A model generated the notes under the pieces. It did no database searches and was not told the DNA's origin. It was given only the letters and a program-made list of their open reading frames with translations. The position numbers were made by a program, and so were the translations under genes. From Cacajao melanocephalus (lineage: Eukaryota; Chordata; Mammalia; Primates; Pitheciidae): 64,000 bases of DNA. The stretch covers positions 1 to 64,000 of the forward strand of contig CAUYLG010065523.1 of the NCBI GenBank assembly GCA_963573385.1, read 5' to 3'. This document shows positions 1 through 18,352 of the stretch, one piece after another (positions within the stretch are counted from its first letter, which is position 1; the number at the start of each line of letters is the position of its first letter).

Positions 1-1884
1 ACAAAATCAATGTGCAGAAATCACAAGCATTCCTATACACCAACAACAGACTTAAAGAGAGCCAAATCAATAATGATCTGCCATTCATAATTGCTACAAA
101 GAGAATAAAATACCTAGGAATACAACTAACAAACGATGTAAAGGACCTCTTCAAGGAGAACTACAAACCACTGCTCAAGGAAATATGAGAGGACACAAAC
201 AGATGGAAAAACATTCCATGCTCATGGTTAGGAAGAATCAATATCATGAAAATGGCCATACTTCCCAAAGTAATTTATAGATTCAACACTATCGCCATCA
301 AACTACCTATGATCCTCTTCACAGAACTGGAAAAAACCACCTTAAACTTCATATGAAATCAAAAGAGAGCCCGCATAGCCAAGTCAATTCTAAGCAAATA
401 GAACAAAGCTGGAGGCATCATGCTACCTGACTTCAAACTATACTACAAGGCTACAGTAATCAAAACAGCATGGTACTGCTACCAAAATAGATATATAGAC
501 CAATGGGACAGAATAGAGGCCTCAGAGGCAATGCCACACATCTACAACCATCTTATCTTTGACAAACCTCACAGAAACAAGCAATGGGGAAAGGATTCCC
601 TGTTTAATAAATGATTTTGGGAAAACTGGCTAGCCATGTGCAGAAAGCAGACACTGGACCCCTTCCTGACACCTTATACTAAAATTAACTCCAGATGGAT
701 TAAAGACTTAAATATAAGACCTAACACCATAAAAACCCTAGAAGAAAAGCTAGGCAAAACCATTCAGGACATGGACACAGGCATAGGCAAGGGCTTCATG
801 ACTAAAACACCAAAAGCAATGGCAAAAAAAGCCACAATAGACAAATTGGATCTAATTAAACTCCACAGCTTCTGCTCACTAAAAGAAACAATCATTAGAG
901 TGAACCAGCCACCAACAGAATGGGAAAAAATTTTTGCAATCTACCCATCTGACAAAGGGCTAATATCCAGAATCTGCAAAGAACTAAAACAGATTTACAA
1001 GAAAAAAACAAACCCATTCAAAAGTGGGCTAAGGATATGAACAGACACTTTTCAAAAGAAGACACTGATGAGGCCAAGAAACATGAAAAAATGCTCATCA
1101 TCACTGGTCATTAGAGAAATACAAATCAAAACCACATTGAGACACCATCCCACGCCAGTTAGAATGGTGATCATTAAAATATCTGAAGACAACAGATGCT
1201 GGAGAGGATGTGGAGAAATAGGAACAGTTTTACACTGTTGGTGGGAGTGTAAATTAGTTCAACCATTGTGGAAGATAGTGTGGCAATCCCTCAAGGACCT
1301 AGATATAGAAATTCCATTTGACCCAGCAATCCCATTACTGGGTATACATCCAAAGGATTATAAATCATTCTATTATAAAGACACAGGCACACGTATGTTC
1401 ATTTCGGCACTGTTTACAATAGCAAAGACCTGAAACCAACCCAAATGCCCATGATGATGGACTGGACAGAGAAAATGTGGCACATATACACCATGGAATA
1501 CTATGCAGCCATAAAAAATGATGAGTTCGTGTCCTTTGTAGGAACATGGATGAATCTGGAAACCATCATTCTCAGCAAACTGACACAAGAACAGAAAAGC
1601 AAACACCACATGTTCTCACTCATAGACGGGTGTTGAACAATGAGAACACATGGTCACAGGGAGGGGAGCATCACACACTGGGGTCTGTTACGGGGGACTA
1701 GGGGAGGGACAGCAGGCGGTAGGGAGTTGGGGAGGGATAATATGGGGAGAAATGCCAGATATAGGTGATGGGGATGGAGGCAGCAAACCACCTTGCCGGG
1801 TATATACCTATGCAACAATCCTGCATTTTCTTCACATGTACCCCAGAACCTAAAGTACAATAAAATATATGTTAAAAAAAAAAA
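1..1884 (+). mobile_element. L1 (L1PA/L1PB type) 3' part: end of ORF2, 3' UTR and A-tail
   Basis: The 3' part of a LINE-1 that begins before the window. Three broken frames (420-614, 636-1040, 1068-1433) read as the ORF2p C-terminal region, with recognisable stretches such as [25 protein letters not shown] and [16 protein letters not shown]2p is the reverse transcriptase/endonuclease protein. In-frame stops (for example TGA near 187) and a frameshift near 1020-1040 show it is dead. A purine-rich 3' UTR follows from about 1636, with an AATAAA-like signal near 1858 and an A-tail at 1873-1884. Subfamily not fixed. Confidence 0.93.
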
Positions 1885-1975
1885 GCAGCATTTCTATACA
1901 CTAAAAGCCATCAATCTGAAAAAGAAATCAGGAAAGCAATCCCATTTAAAATAGCTAAAAAACAATTTATATGAA
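1885..1975 (+). mobile_element. Older L1 ORF2 fragment next to the L1 A-tail
   Basis: Directly after the A-tail the sequence again matches L1 ORF2 (from a GCAGCATTTCTATACAC start). This is the same ORF2 area seen at the window start, but more diverged. The simplest reading is that the younger L1 landed in an older one. Confidence 0.6.
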
Positions 1976-2012
1976 GGAACCAAAAAAAAAATAAGCATTA
2001 TAATTGCTTTTC

Positions 2013-2158
2013 AAATATGTATCTCTCCAGTAAATTGTAAACCCCCTGAGAGCAAAGTCTAATCTGTTCTGCTCTTCACTAAATTTACAGGCCTCAGCAC
2101 CCTGTCTGGCAGCTAATAATTCTCAGTCGCTACTTGATTAATGAAAAGATGAATGACT
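2013..2158 (+). mobile_element. L2 3' end fragment
   Basis: Diverged LINE-2 3' end: a version of the conserved 'timeline' block (a TAAACCCCCTGAG stretch, then CCCTGTCTGGCA) and a terminal ATGAATGA. Confidence 0.55.
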
Positions 2159-2171
2159 TGGGCCCAGAACT

Positions 2172-2344
2172 AAGTCTTTCATCCACTTCCTCTCTGTGAG
2201 ATTTGGGGGGAATGATCACATGAACTCTTTAAGTGCCAGTTCTTTTTAAAGTGAAGCTAATAAATAATGTTGACCACCCAGGGCTATCACAGGATGAAAT
2301 GAAGTCATGTACAAACAATTTAGCTGATGGCGCATGCTCAATAC
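2172..2344 (+). mobile_element. MIR-type SINE, 3' part
   Basis: Diverged MIR order is visible: TCTGTGAGATTTGGGG, a CACAGGATGAAATGAAGTCATGTACAA block and a final ATGCTCAATA. Only the 3' half is recognisable. Confidence 0.45.
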
Positions 2345-2996
<652 letters not shown>

Positions 2997-3062
2997 CGAC
3001 TAGCTCTAAAATCTGTTATCTGCCCAATGATTACACTAGACATTGCATAATAAATGCAGATG

Positions 3063-3357
3063 AGACTGGGCGTGGTTCGTGCCTACAATCCCAGCAATTT
3101 GGGAGGCCAAGGCAGGGGGATTGCTTAAGACTGGGAGTTTGAGGCCAGCCTGGGCAACATAGCAAGACCGTATCTCTACAAAAAACTTTTAAACTAGTTG
3201 GCCATGGTGACACACACCTGTAGTTCCAGCTACTTGGGAGGCTCAGGCAGAAGGATCACTCAAGCGCAGGGGTTTGAGGTTGCAGTGAGCTGTAACTGGA
3301 TCATACCACTGCTCTCCAGTCTGGGCAACAGAAAGGGACCTTTGTCTAAAAAATTAA
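3063..3357 (+). mobile_element. AluJ-like
   Basis: Two diverged monomers with few CpGs left and the J-type CAACATAGCAAGACC segment. The short tail runs into ATTAATTG. Confidence 0.88.
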
Positions 3358-3929
3358 TTGAATGCAGGTGGATAAACCTGATGACATGACTAGCTTAGTC
3401 CAGAAAGATGCAAATACAATGCAAGTTAAATAAAAACCAAGTAATTGGAGGTTTTCTCGTGTCTTAGGTTGGGTTCTCTCAGGAGCAAACCCTAAGACAA
3501 ACATTTGTAGTTGATGTGAGAGGTAAAAGTAGTGAGACACAAGAGGGAAAGAAGACAATGTACAGTCTACCAATCAAGCTACTCCTGTGGGCAACCAGGG
3601 CTGCAAAGCTCTTGTGAATGGTATAGAACAGGAACCTAAGGGTAGTGAGGGAGCCGGGTATTGACACACCAACTCCCATAGGACATGGGTTAAGAGCCAC
3701 TGGGGAAAATGATTACTTGGCCAACTTTGCCTTTGCGGTCTTCTTGCCTTTTTTGAGTCTAGAGAACTCGCAGACAGCCGTCCAATTGACTTTGTTCCAC
3801 TCCACCTACAGGGATATGGTTAAAAAAAAAAAAAAAATGCCTTTCTAGAGTTCAGAAATACTCATCCTCAGCTTTCTCTAGAGTCTTCATGCTGTGAAGA
3901 AAAGAATCTGCCAAACTATATCTGTTTTT
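3358..3929 (+). other. Non-Alu stretch, unassigned
   Basis: No gene or RNA is recognisable. Some phrases (TTCTCTCAGGAGCAAACC near 3477, then CCATAGGACATGGGTTAA) hint at a very old LTR, but I cannot name it. An A-run lies at 3823-3837. Confidence 0.3.
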
Positions 3930-4735
<806 letters not shown>

Positions 4736-5221
4736 TCTTTATCTATAGTCAGCAGAGGGTAATGGATCAAAGTTCAGAATGTAGAGTCACAGGCTCAAAT
4801 TTTGGGTATGCATTTATTGGTCATGTGACTGTGAAATGTTAGCTCTCTCATCTGCAAAAGGGCTCCCAGAGTGTTGTAAAAAACACACGAGGTTACCACA
4901 GTAAGGCCCTTCCCTTAAGGCGCTGTGCACACAAATGGCCATTTTGATATCAATGAGGATGAAGAGGCTTTGGTTTGGGGACAGGAAAACCACTATTCCT
5001 CAACTGGGCAGACCTTGAATCCACCATCCCTTCCTTGTTTATCCAGTCCATTTTTAACTTTCTGGACTGAATGACTCTCATATGCAAAACCCAGATAGCT
5101 CCCAGAATCTAGAGATCACCAACCGATAACAAATACACTTCATCTACACAACGTAAATAATGTTAAAGAATTTTCATACAGTGTATTAAAGCAGGTACAG
5201 TTCTTTAAAAATTCAGATTTT
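4736..5221 (+). other. Mostly unassigned DNA with a probable MIR core
   Basis: About 4760-4870 has MIR-like order (GTAGAGTCACAGGCTCAAAT, GGTCATGTGACTGTG, TCTCATCTGCAAAA). I see nothing recognisable in 4870-5221. Confidence 0.4.
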
Positions 5222-6385
<1,164 letters not shown>

Positions 6386-6389
6386 CACA

Positions 6390-6926
<537 letters not shown>

Positions 6927-7025
6927 GGTTTAGCCTATGCAGTGCTTAATTATTGTTTCAAATTAGCAGACTTCCTTTAAAATTAAGAGGTATCTCTTTA
7001 AAATCCTGACTTCCAGCCTCTAAGT
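6927..7025. other. Short unassigned stretch
   Basis: No recognisable feature between MER20 and L2. Confidence 0.3.
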
Positions 7026-7034
7026 TTGATTGAG

Positions 7035-8020
<986 letters not shown>

Positions 8021-8074
8021 ATTCCTGCACAGCAATATTTGACAAAAGCTAACCCTCAGCATCCTGATTTTATT

Positions 8075-8270
8075 CCCAAATTCTTTCATTCATTCATTTT
8101 ACAAACAAACAGAGGACATTTCCTATGTGCCAGGTTCCAGGAAGGAAGAGATGAGTTCCTTCTGCTCTGAAGCTTCAAATTGGATAAGGCCAATTATAAT
8201 GCAGATAAATTAAGTGTCTTGATGTAGAGAAGCAGAAGGGCTGTCCAGAGCAGGGAATCCTCACCTAGTA
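8075..8270 (-). mobile_element. L2 3' end, antisense
   Basis: Complement of the L2 end: TTCATTCATTCATTTTACAAAC, CCTATGTGCCAGGTTCCAGG, then GAGTTCCTTCTGCTC. Confidence 0.6.
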
Positions 8271-8280
8271 TCAGGTAGGC

Positions 8281-8660
8281 ATATTAGCTTGCTGGAGCTG
8301 CCATTAAAATAGCACAGACTGTGTGACTTAAAGAGAAACTTACTTTCTCTCTCTTCTGGAGACTGAAAGTCCAAGATCAAGGCGTCTGGAGGTTGGTTGC
8401 TTCTGGGGTCTCTCTCCTCGGCTCTCACAGAGCTGTCTTCTTGCTGTGTCCCTTACGGACTTTCCTCTGTACACATGCACCCCGGTGTGTCTCTTCTTAT
8501 AAGGACAACAGTCATACTGGATTAGGGCCCATGCTAGTGACCCCATTTTAACTTGCCTCTTTAAAGACCCTAACTCCAAATATAGTGACATTCTGAGATA
8601 CTGGGGATTAGAAACCTAATATATGAACTTTGGAGAGGCATCATTTTACCAATAGCAGTG
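8281..8660 (-). mobile_element. MaLR-type LTR (MST/MLT1 class)
   Basis: Complement of a MaLR LTR: TTAGCTTGCTGGAGCTGCCAT, CTTATAAGGACAACAGTCA, GGATTAGGGCCCATGC, AAAGACCCTAACTCC and AATATATGAACTTTGGAGAGG. No internal region is attached, so it is a solo LTR. Confidence 0.8.
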
Positions 8661-8769
8661 AGGGTGGATGTGGAGGCCACAGAAGGTTTCCATAAGACAT
8701 ATACACACTTAATCTCAATGGAACAAAAGCTTTTCCCACCAATCAAAGGAGATGCAGTCCATATTCACA

Positions 8770-9260
8770 AAATCACTTATTCCACAAATGTGTATTGAAG
8801 ATCCATTCACTGTGAATCACTCTTCTAAGCCCTAGGCATACAGCAGAGAGACTGAGGCAAGCATAAAAAATAACCAATTCCAAAACTGCCATTTAGTTAC
8901 TATTATAATAAGTGCTCTGAAGGAAACATAAGGAATGTCAGAAGGGGTTCGGCTCATTTCCTCTCAAAAGAATTGAGAATGGGGGGACCCAACTTTAGAT
9001 TGGAAATCAGCGAGGCTTCCTGAAGACGTGATGTTGGAGCCATATAAAGAGTTGACTAGGCAAATAATAGGAAGGAGAGAGGGCATTCCAGGCATAGACA
9101 CAGCATATAACAAGGTCCTGGGGTGGGAAGCAACAAGGAGTTAAAAGCAATTCAATGGAGCTGGATCACAGAGTACAAGCTGAGATGGAGATGTGATGGA
9201 AAGGCAGAGGACAGATGACATGTAACCTTGGGAGTATGTCCAACACCCTGAACTTTATCC
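8770..9260 (-). mobile_element. L2, antisense
   Basis: Diverged complement of L2: TTATTCCACAAATGTGTATTGA, AAGCCCTAGGCATACAGCAG, GGGCATTCCAGGCATAGACA and AACAAGGTCCTGGGG. It may belong to the same old copy as 8075-8270, with the LTR inserted between. Confidence 0.6.
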
Positions 9261-9957
9261 ATGGAGAGTAAGAAGAGAAACCATCTATTAATGCCTCACT
9301 CTCTGCCTGGACACTAAGAACAAAAACTGCACCTTTCTGTCTACATGAACTTGATTTTGTGCTATTCCTCTGTCTGCATTATGACTTTCTTTTTCCATGA
9401 GTCATCTGCCAGGTAGAGGATTTGGTGATCATTTTAAGAATCTGCAAAAGATTATCTCCTCCATGGAATATATCAACAATTGATACTCTAAAAAATTTTA
9501 ATCCCTCTTTTCAAAATCCACATCTATGTGTGTCCACCCATAATGGGCTCCCTACCTGATCCTTCATGAAGCCCCCACTTTAGATGACGTTTCTTCAGTT
9601 GAGCTTCCAATTTTCATTAAATTCTGACCTTACCTTCCCTACTGAGGCATGAATCAGTGACTTTTTTTTTTCTTTTTACTGCAGTAAGCAATTAACTCAT
9701 AGCTTTATCTTATCAACAGGTTGTGTTGTGTTATTAGGGAATGCTTCAGACTGGAGCCACAAAAGGAATTTGAACAGGAGACTGACAAACCCATGCAAGA
9801 AGTCAGATACAGAGTGAAGTCCAGAGAACATATAGAGATACAACCCTGCTTGCAAATAGTGTTGACTTTTTGTGGTCATCACCCTTAAGCTATCTAGACA
9901 ATGGGGGGAAAGCACACAGAGCCAGCATGGGGATGAAAGAAACAAAAAACACACAGG
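9261..9957 (+). other. Unassigned DNA
   Basis: No repeat, RNA or convincing reading frame recognised. A T-run lies at 9662-9671. Confidence 0.3.
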
Positions 9958-10732
<775 letters not shown>

Positions 10733-11008
10733 GGCCGGGTGTGGTGGTTCATGCCTGTAATCCCAGCACTTTGGGAGGCCGAGGCAGGCAAATCATGAGG
10801 TCAAGAGTTCCAGACTGGCCTGACTAATATGGTGAAACCCCGTCCCTACTAAAATTACAAAAATTAGCCAGGTACGATGGCACATGCCTGTAATCCCAGC
10901 TACTCAGGAGGCTGAGGCAGAGGTTGTAGTGAGCAGAGATCACACCACTACACTCCAGCCTGGGTGACAAAGCAAGACTCTGTCTCAAAAAAAAAAAAAA
11001 AAAAAAAA
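10733..11008 (+). mobile_element. Alu with part of the right arm missing
   Basis: Starts GGCCGGGTGTGG and ends in an A-tail at 10987-11008. The usual GGAGAATCGCTTGAACC segment is absent near 10920. A partial target duplication resembling GTACGTGTCTG flanks it. Confidence 0.93.
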
Positions 11009-11088
11009 GTACTCGTCTGTGTATGGATGGGAAGATGAAGTCAGGACCCTGTGAATGGATGTTGTTACCTCCAAAGTAGGCAATTCCT

Positions 11089-11386
11089 TTTTTTTATTTT
11101 GGATTTTATTTGGGACAAGGTCTCTCTGTCACCAAGTCTAGAATGCAGTGGTTCAACCTTGCCCCAACACAGCTGTGAACTCCTGGGCTCAGGGGATCCT
11201 CCCACTTCAGCCTCCTAAGTAACTGGGGCCACAGGTGTGAGCCACCACACCTGGCTCTTAATTTTTTGTTGAGACAGGGTCCCATTATGTTGCCCAGGCT
11301 AGTCTCGAACTCCTGGCCTCAAGGAATCCTTCGATCTCGGCCTCCCAAAATGCTAGGATTACAAGTGTGAACCTCTGCACCTAGCC
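11089..11386 (-). mobile_element. AluJ-like
   Basis: Old antisense Alu with heavy CpG decay and J-type CTCCTGGGCTCAGGGGATCC. Confidence 0.88.
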
Positions 11387-11720
11387 TGGATTTAATTTGT
11401 AAAAGAATCATCCCCTAAATGTCTTTGTCCTTCAGAAGAGGCTACAGTGCACATAAACCCTTTCAAGATGAAAGACTCCTGAGAAGAGGATAGCCCAGAA
11501 TGCACTGCCGGAGGTAAAACAGGAAGGTTTCACTTAGGTTGAACCCAGTCCAGGCTTCTCTCTTCAATTTCACAACTTCAGACATCCATTCATATTTGGA
11601 TCTGTTGCCAGCAAATAACAGAAATCCCAGTTCAAACTGTTTAAAATGGTAAGGAAAGTGTTTATCCAATTGTCACCAGACTCTTCAAACGAACACGTCT
11701 GCATATGTCCCCTAGAGAGC
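11387..11720 (+). other. Unassigned DNA
   Basis: Nothing recognisable between AluJ and MIR. Confidence 0.3.
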
Positions 11721-11724
11721 CTGC

Positions 11725-11955
11725 ATCATGTACAGTGGTAGAGAGGGTGGATTCTGGCAGTCTGTCTGGATTTGAAATCCTGGCCCTCTCTCTTAATTGT
11801 GGGGCCCTGGAAAAGCACGTTAACCCCTTTGTCGCCTCCATCTGTAAAATGAGGATAATGCTGGTCCCTCCTTCATAAGGTTGCTTTAAGGATTACAGGA
11901 GTGGATGGTTAAAACCTGCTTAGAATGGTGCCTGGTGCATGTAGTGAGTTGCACA
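11725..11955 (+). mobile_element. MIR SINE
   Basis: MIR core order is clear: GATTTGAAATCCTGGCCC, GGAAAAGCACGTTAACCCC, CATCTGTAAAATGAGGATAA, then ATGGTGCCTGGTGCATGTAGTG. Confidence 0.8.
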
Positions 11956-11978
11956 TGTGTTTGATTTTTTGTTGCTTT

Positions 11979-12281
11979 TCTTTTTTTTTTTTTTTTTTGA
12001 GACAGAGTCTCACTCTGTCACCCAGGCTGGAGGACAGTGGCATGCTCTTGGCTCACTGCAACCTCTACCTCCAGAGTTCAGGTGATTTTTGTGTCTCAGA
12101 CTCCAGAGTAGCTGGGATTACAGGCATGCACCACCACACCTGGCTAATTTTTTGTATTTTTAGTAGAGGCAAGGTTTTACTATGTTTGTCAGGCTGGTCT
12201 CAAACTCCTGGCCTCAAATGATCTGCCTGCCTCAGCCTTCCAAAGTGCTGGGATTACAGGTATGAGCCACTGCGCCTGGCC
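11979..12281 (-). mobile_element. Alu (AluS-like)
   Basis: Full antisense Alu with T19 at 11980-11998; flanked by GTGTTTGA-type target repeats (about 11956 and 12284). Confidence 0.95.
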
Positions 12282-12289
12282 AGTGTTTG

Positions 12290-12606
12290 AGTCTTATTTA
12301 CCCTGTAAAACCCCTCAACACCCAAACCTGGTCTTCCGGAATTTCCCATCTCAGCAAATGACATCACTCTCTACCCAGGAACTGAGACCAAACTTGGCTA
12401 CATCCCCCAGTGCCCTGTACTTCTTCCTTTCAATATAGATGACAATGTCAATTTAAAACGATTATTTGGTTATCATGAGTTTAATGTCTGTCTGCTTCTT
12501 CCACCTGACTCTAAGCTCCGAGACCACTGAGATTTTGTGTAGTTTGCTTCAATGACTGGCACGCAGTATTAAATGAATGAATGAGTGAATGAATGGATAG
12601 ATGAAA
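12290..12606 (+). mobile_element. L2 fragment with 3' end
   Basis: L2-like TTTCCCATCTCAGCAAATGA and CACTCTCTACCCAGGAACTG blocks, then GACTCTAAGCTCCGAGACC and an ATGAATGAATGAGTGAATGA end. It resembles 13571-14136 across most of its length. Confidence 0.65.
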
Positions 12607-12821
12607 CAGAGCTCTATTAGAAATTTTAAAGAAGTTATGAAAATTAAAATCCACAGTGATATGAAAGAAAAATAACTATTGCTTGGATTGATGGTGTAGC
12701 AGGAGAAGGTGAAGAAAGTTTGTGTGGGCAGCTAGGAATACCTTTGTCTAGGCTGCCTTTTTCTTTAGGATGGTTTGAAAACCGCCTAAAAATGTAACTT
12801 GGAGCTGTGAGCTGTGTTCTG

Positions 12822-13074
12822 GAGCACAGTGGTTCCATCTTGGATCACTGCAACCTCCACTTTCCAGGTTCAAGTGATTTTCTTGCCTCAGCCTCCTGAG
12901 TAGCTGGGACTGCAGGCACCCGCCACCACGCCCAGCAAATATTTTTCTATTTTTAGTAGAGACGTGGTTTCACCATGTTGGCCAGGCTGGTCTCAAACTC
13001 ATGACTTCATGTGATCTGCCCACCTCAGCCTTCCAAAGCACTGGGATTACAGGCATGAGTCACTGCACCTGGCC
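12822..13074 (-). mobile_element. Alu lacking its A-tail end
   Basis: Antisense Alu that begins abruptly at GGAGCACAGTGG, so the tail-side bases that should carry the oligo(T) are missing. Unusual for an intact retrotransposition product; a later deletion is likely. Confidence 0.9.
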
Positions 13075-13254
13075 AGTACTAGGTACTTCTAACTATTTTC
13101 TAGGGAGAGTTTAGAGAATATGGGAAATCAGCATGGTTTCCAAGAAGAGAAACATTTCCTAAACAAAGTTGCTCAAACATTTCTGAGTCTTCAAGCACCC
13201 AACTTTCTCAAGTCCAGGCTCCGATTTCCAGCTACCTTTTGGGTATCGAACTGG

Positions 13255-14136
<882 letters not shown>

Positions 14137-14205
14137 AGTGAGGGCCCCTTGTAGGGGATCCTTTCCCTGCCAGACAGAACACCCCATGCTCATGGGCAGA
14201 GATCC

Positions 14206-14639
14206 AAGCAAAAAAGCATCATAAAAACAGGCACAGCACTGAATGTGTACTGGCCCAATTAAGATCCTTTCCATTTGCTTATGGAAATTGAAAGACATTC
14301 CAGTTCTGGACTATATTCCTTCCTCTCTGCTGGAGCAGACTACACAGATGCCCTCATCATTGACTTTTCTCTGTTGTATCTTCCGCTGCACCCCAGGGCG
14401 ATCCCTGACTTATGAAAACACTTATCCACATCCACGTCATTAATGCACACACCATAAGGGCGGAAAGGGCCAGTTTATCTGTGTGCAAGACCAAAGCCTC
14501 CAGCATGCAGGAATCTGTGGATATTTGGGGAACCTGTTACATTGTGCCGAGCACATGACTGTGGGATTAAAAACCCACCTTTTAGCCATGGCTCATACAT
14601 TCTGGGCTGCTGAGACATCAAAGCACTACTTCCTTATCT
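14206..14639 (+). other. Unassigned DNA
   Basis: No gene or named repeat seen. It may belong to the surrounding degraded L2. Confidence 0.3.
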
Positions 14640-15335
14640 CTCTTTGACTCTAACCCCTTTTGCTTTGGCTATGGTGACCTTTCTCTCACTTCCCCTAGCA
14701 TGCTGTACCAACTGCCTCCTACCTGGAGCATGTACCATGTTTTTAAATTTTTTTTATTATTGTTTGAGATGGAGTCTTGCTCTGCTGCCCAGGCTGGAGC
14801 ACAGTGGTGCCACCTTGGCTCGCTGCAATCTGTGCCTCCTGGGTTAAAGCGATTCTCCTGTCTCAGCCTCCTGAGTAGCTGGGGCTACAAGTGGGTGCCA
14901 CCACACCTGGCTAATTTTTTCTATTTTTAATAGAGACGGGGTTTCACTGTGTTAGCCAAGATGGTCTGCGATCACCTGACCTCACGATCCGCCCACCTCG
15001 GCCTCCTGAAGCGCTGGGATTACAGGTGTAAGCCACCACGGCCCGCCTGAACCATGTTGCTTCTACTCGGAACGCTCACCTGGTTAGGGCCTCTCTCCCC
15101 ACAGACGTCAGCAATAACATTAATTCCTCCCGAGGCTTCACTGACCTTTCCAACAAGGTCTAGACCCTTCCCACATGCTTTCAAAGGCTTATGTACCTCA
15201 AATGTTAGTTTAAATTTATTTGTGTGATTATTTTACCTATGCCCATCTCCCCCAATAGGGCAAGTTTCTTGGGACAGGAAATGTATTAATGTATCCCAGC
15301 CTTTAACACAGCATCTGGCACAAAGAGGCACCCTT
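14640..15335 (+). mobile_element. L2, split by an Alu
   Basis: L2-like GACTCTAACCCCTTTTGC and TGCCTCCTACCTGGAGCATG before the Alu; TCCCGAGGCTTCACTGACC and AACACAGCATCTGGCACAAAG after it. ACCATGTT is duplicated around the Alu. Confidence 0.6.
14745..15048 (-). mobile_element. Alu inserted in L2
   Basis: Full antisense Alu with target duplication ACCATGTT. Confidence 0.94.
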
Positions 15336-15667
15336 TATATCTTTTGTTTGATACATGAATTATTTAATGATAGGCAATTCACTAAGCATTGGACACCCCC
15401 ACATGAATCAGATACACAAAATCTATTCTTAGGAAGCTCACAGACCAGTCAAGGTAATGACAAACAGAAAGCTACAAGAGTGCCACTAGAACGTACAGGC
15501 AAGAGGAGAGGATTTCTATTTTTTTTTTTTTTCAAAAAGGGAATTGAAAAAAGAAGAAACAGCAGATGAGCTAAATCTTGAAGGATAATGATGAAGAGAG
15601 AATGACCCAGAACAAAAAGAGAAGATACAAAGATGGGAAGATGCTTAAGTTAAAAATCAAGGGAAAG
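15336..15667 (-). other. Mostly unassigned DNA, possibly antisense L2
   Basis: Faint antisense L2 features (TTCTTAGGAAGCTCACAGACC; AAATCTTGAAGGATAATGA). A T-run lies at 15522-15533. Confidence 0.35.
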
Positions 15668-16779
<1,112 letters not shown>

Positions 16780-16804
16780 ACATTTGTTTTATCGGAGTTT
16801 CTTC

Positions 16805-17145
16805 CTCAGGAGACTTTCAGGCCTCTTTTTAAGTATCAAAGAACTGAAACTCACCAGATCACCACATTCAGACAGTGAAATGTGAGACCCCTCATTCATG
16901 AGATTGCTTCCTTGCCCCTCACTAGTACCTGCGTTCTCATACATTGTTACATTGCTTTGCTGCTATATAAGCCCCCTAGTTTTAGTTGGACAGGGAGATG
17001 GGTTTGAGACTGAGCTCCCATCTCTTCAGCACCGGATTAAAGCTTTCATCCTTAGTAATACTGATCGTCTCAGTGATGGGCTTTCTGTGTAGTGAGCAGC
17101 AGGACACAGGCCAAACCCTTGGTGTTACAGTAGCATCCTAACCTA
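16805..17145 (+). mobile_element. Probable solo ERV-type LTR
   Basis: LTR-like order: a TATA box in GCTATATAAGCCCC (about 16961), AGTTGGACAGGGAGATGG, GGATTAAAGCTTTC as a weak poly(A) signal, and GTGTAGTGAGCAGCAGGAC near the end. The family is not named; no internal sequence. Confidence 0.5.
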
Positions 17146-17157
17146 CTGGTAAACATT

Positions 17158-17340
17158 TCAGAGGAACCCAGCTAGCGTTCCATTCCCTCCAAAAGCAATG
17201 AAGAAACGAATAGAGGGTAAGAGAAGGTAGGTAGCTGTAGGGAGAGAGGAAGAGGAAGGTACTATTCCCTCCATCCCTGATGTAGAGGAAATTATGGGAC
17301 ATACAGTTATTCTGTTTCTTCTGCCTGATGCAACTTTCTC
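17158..17340 (+). other. Short unassigned stretch
   Basis: Purine-rich, no feature recognised. Confidence 0.3.
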
Positions 17341-17344
17341 TCTT

Positions 17345-17641
17345 GACTTAATTAACTTTTTTGAGATGGATTCACACTCTGTCACCCAGGCTGAAGTGCA
17401 GTGGTACGATCCCGGCTCACAAAAACCTCTGCTTCCCAGGTTCAAGCAATTCTGCCTGAGCCTCCCGAGTAGCTGGGATTACAGGTACCCATCACCACAC
17501 CCAGATAATTTTCATATTTTTAGTAGAGACAGAGTTTCAACAAGTTGTTCTGGTTGGTCTTGACATCCTCATCTCAGGTGATTCACCCACCTGAGCCTCC
17601 CTAATTGCTACAATTACAGGTGTGAAGCAACGCACCTGACC
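17345..17641 (-). mobile_element. Diverged Alu
   Basis: Antisense Alu flanked by AATTAACT (about 17349 and 17642). Many substitutions, consistent with an old insertion. Confidence 0.9.
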
Positions 17642-17892
17642 AATTAACTCTTATTCAAACCTCAAAACCAAGCACAGGCCAGGTGTAATTTGAAATAACT
17701 CACCGGACCTTTAAGAGGATCTTCTTACTCAAGACTGCCTCCTTCCAGAGCTTATACCGCAAAGTCTCTGGGCTAAGTCAAAGAGCTATTGCCCTTGACT
17801 TCTCCTTTGCATATGGGACACAGGCAGAACTTTGTCATATTGAAGAAAAATAGTACTCAGAGTGAGACTTGGAGCTGGCCCATTTCAAACTA
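17642..17892 (+). other. Unassigned DNA
   Basis: No feature recognised. Confidence 0.3.
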
Positions 17893-18352
17893 GCAGTTTA
17901 TTATTTTAATTTTGATTTTAGATTCAGAGAGCACACGTACAGGTTTGTTACATGGGTATACTGTGCGAAGTTGAGGTTTGGGCCTCTGTTAATCCCATCA
18001 CCTAGATAGTGAATATAGTACCTAATAAGTTTTTCAGCCCTTGCCCCACTCTTTCCTTCCTTTTGGAGTCACCAGTGTCTGTGGTTCTCATTTTCATTTC
18101 CATGTGTACCCAAGATTTAGCTCCCACTGATAAGTCAGAACATGCAGTATTTCCTGTTTTCTGTTTGTGTTCATTCACTCAGGAAAATGGCCTCCAGCTG
18201 TATCTATGTTGCTGCAAAGAATATGATTTCATCCTTCTTTATGGCTACATAATATTCCACAATGTGTATGTCTCATATTTTCTTTATCCAATCTACCATT
18301 GATGGGCACTTGGGTTGATTCCCGTTTTTAGTATTGTGAATAGCAGATTGTA
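17893..18352 (-). mobile_element. L1 3' end (L1PB/L1MA type)
   Basis: Complement of an L1 tail: GTACAGGTTTGTTACATGGG, AGCTCCCACTGATAAGTCAG, ATGGCCTCCAGCTGTATC, ATGGCTACATAATATTCCAC and ACCATTGATGGGCACTTGGG. 5'-truncated in ORF2. Confidence 0.9.

Noticed and set aside
636..1433. L1 ORF2 frames as active reverse transcriptase
   Set aside because: Stops and a frameshift break ORF2 and the element's 5' side is outside the window; only fragments remain.
16961..16975. TATA box as a gene promoter
   Set aside because: It belongs to a probable solo LTR; no downstream gene was seen.
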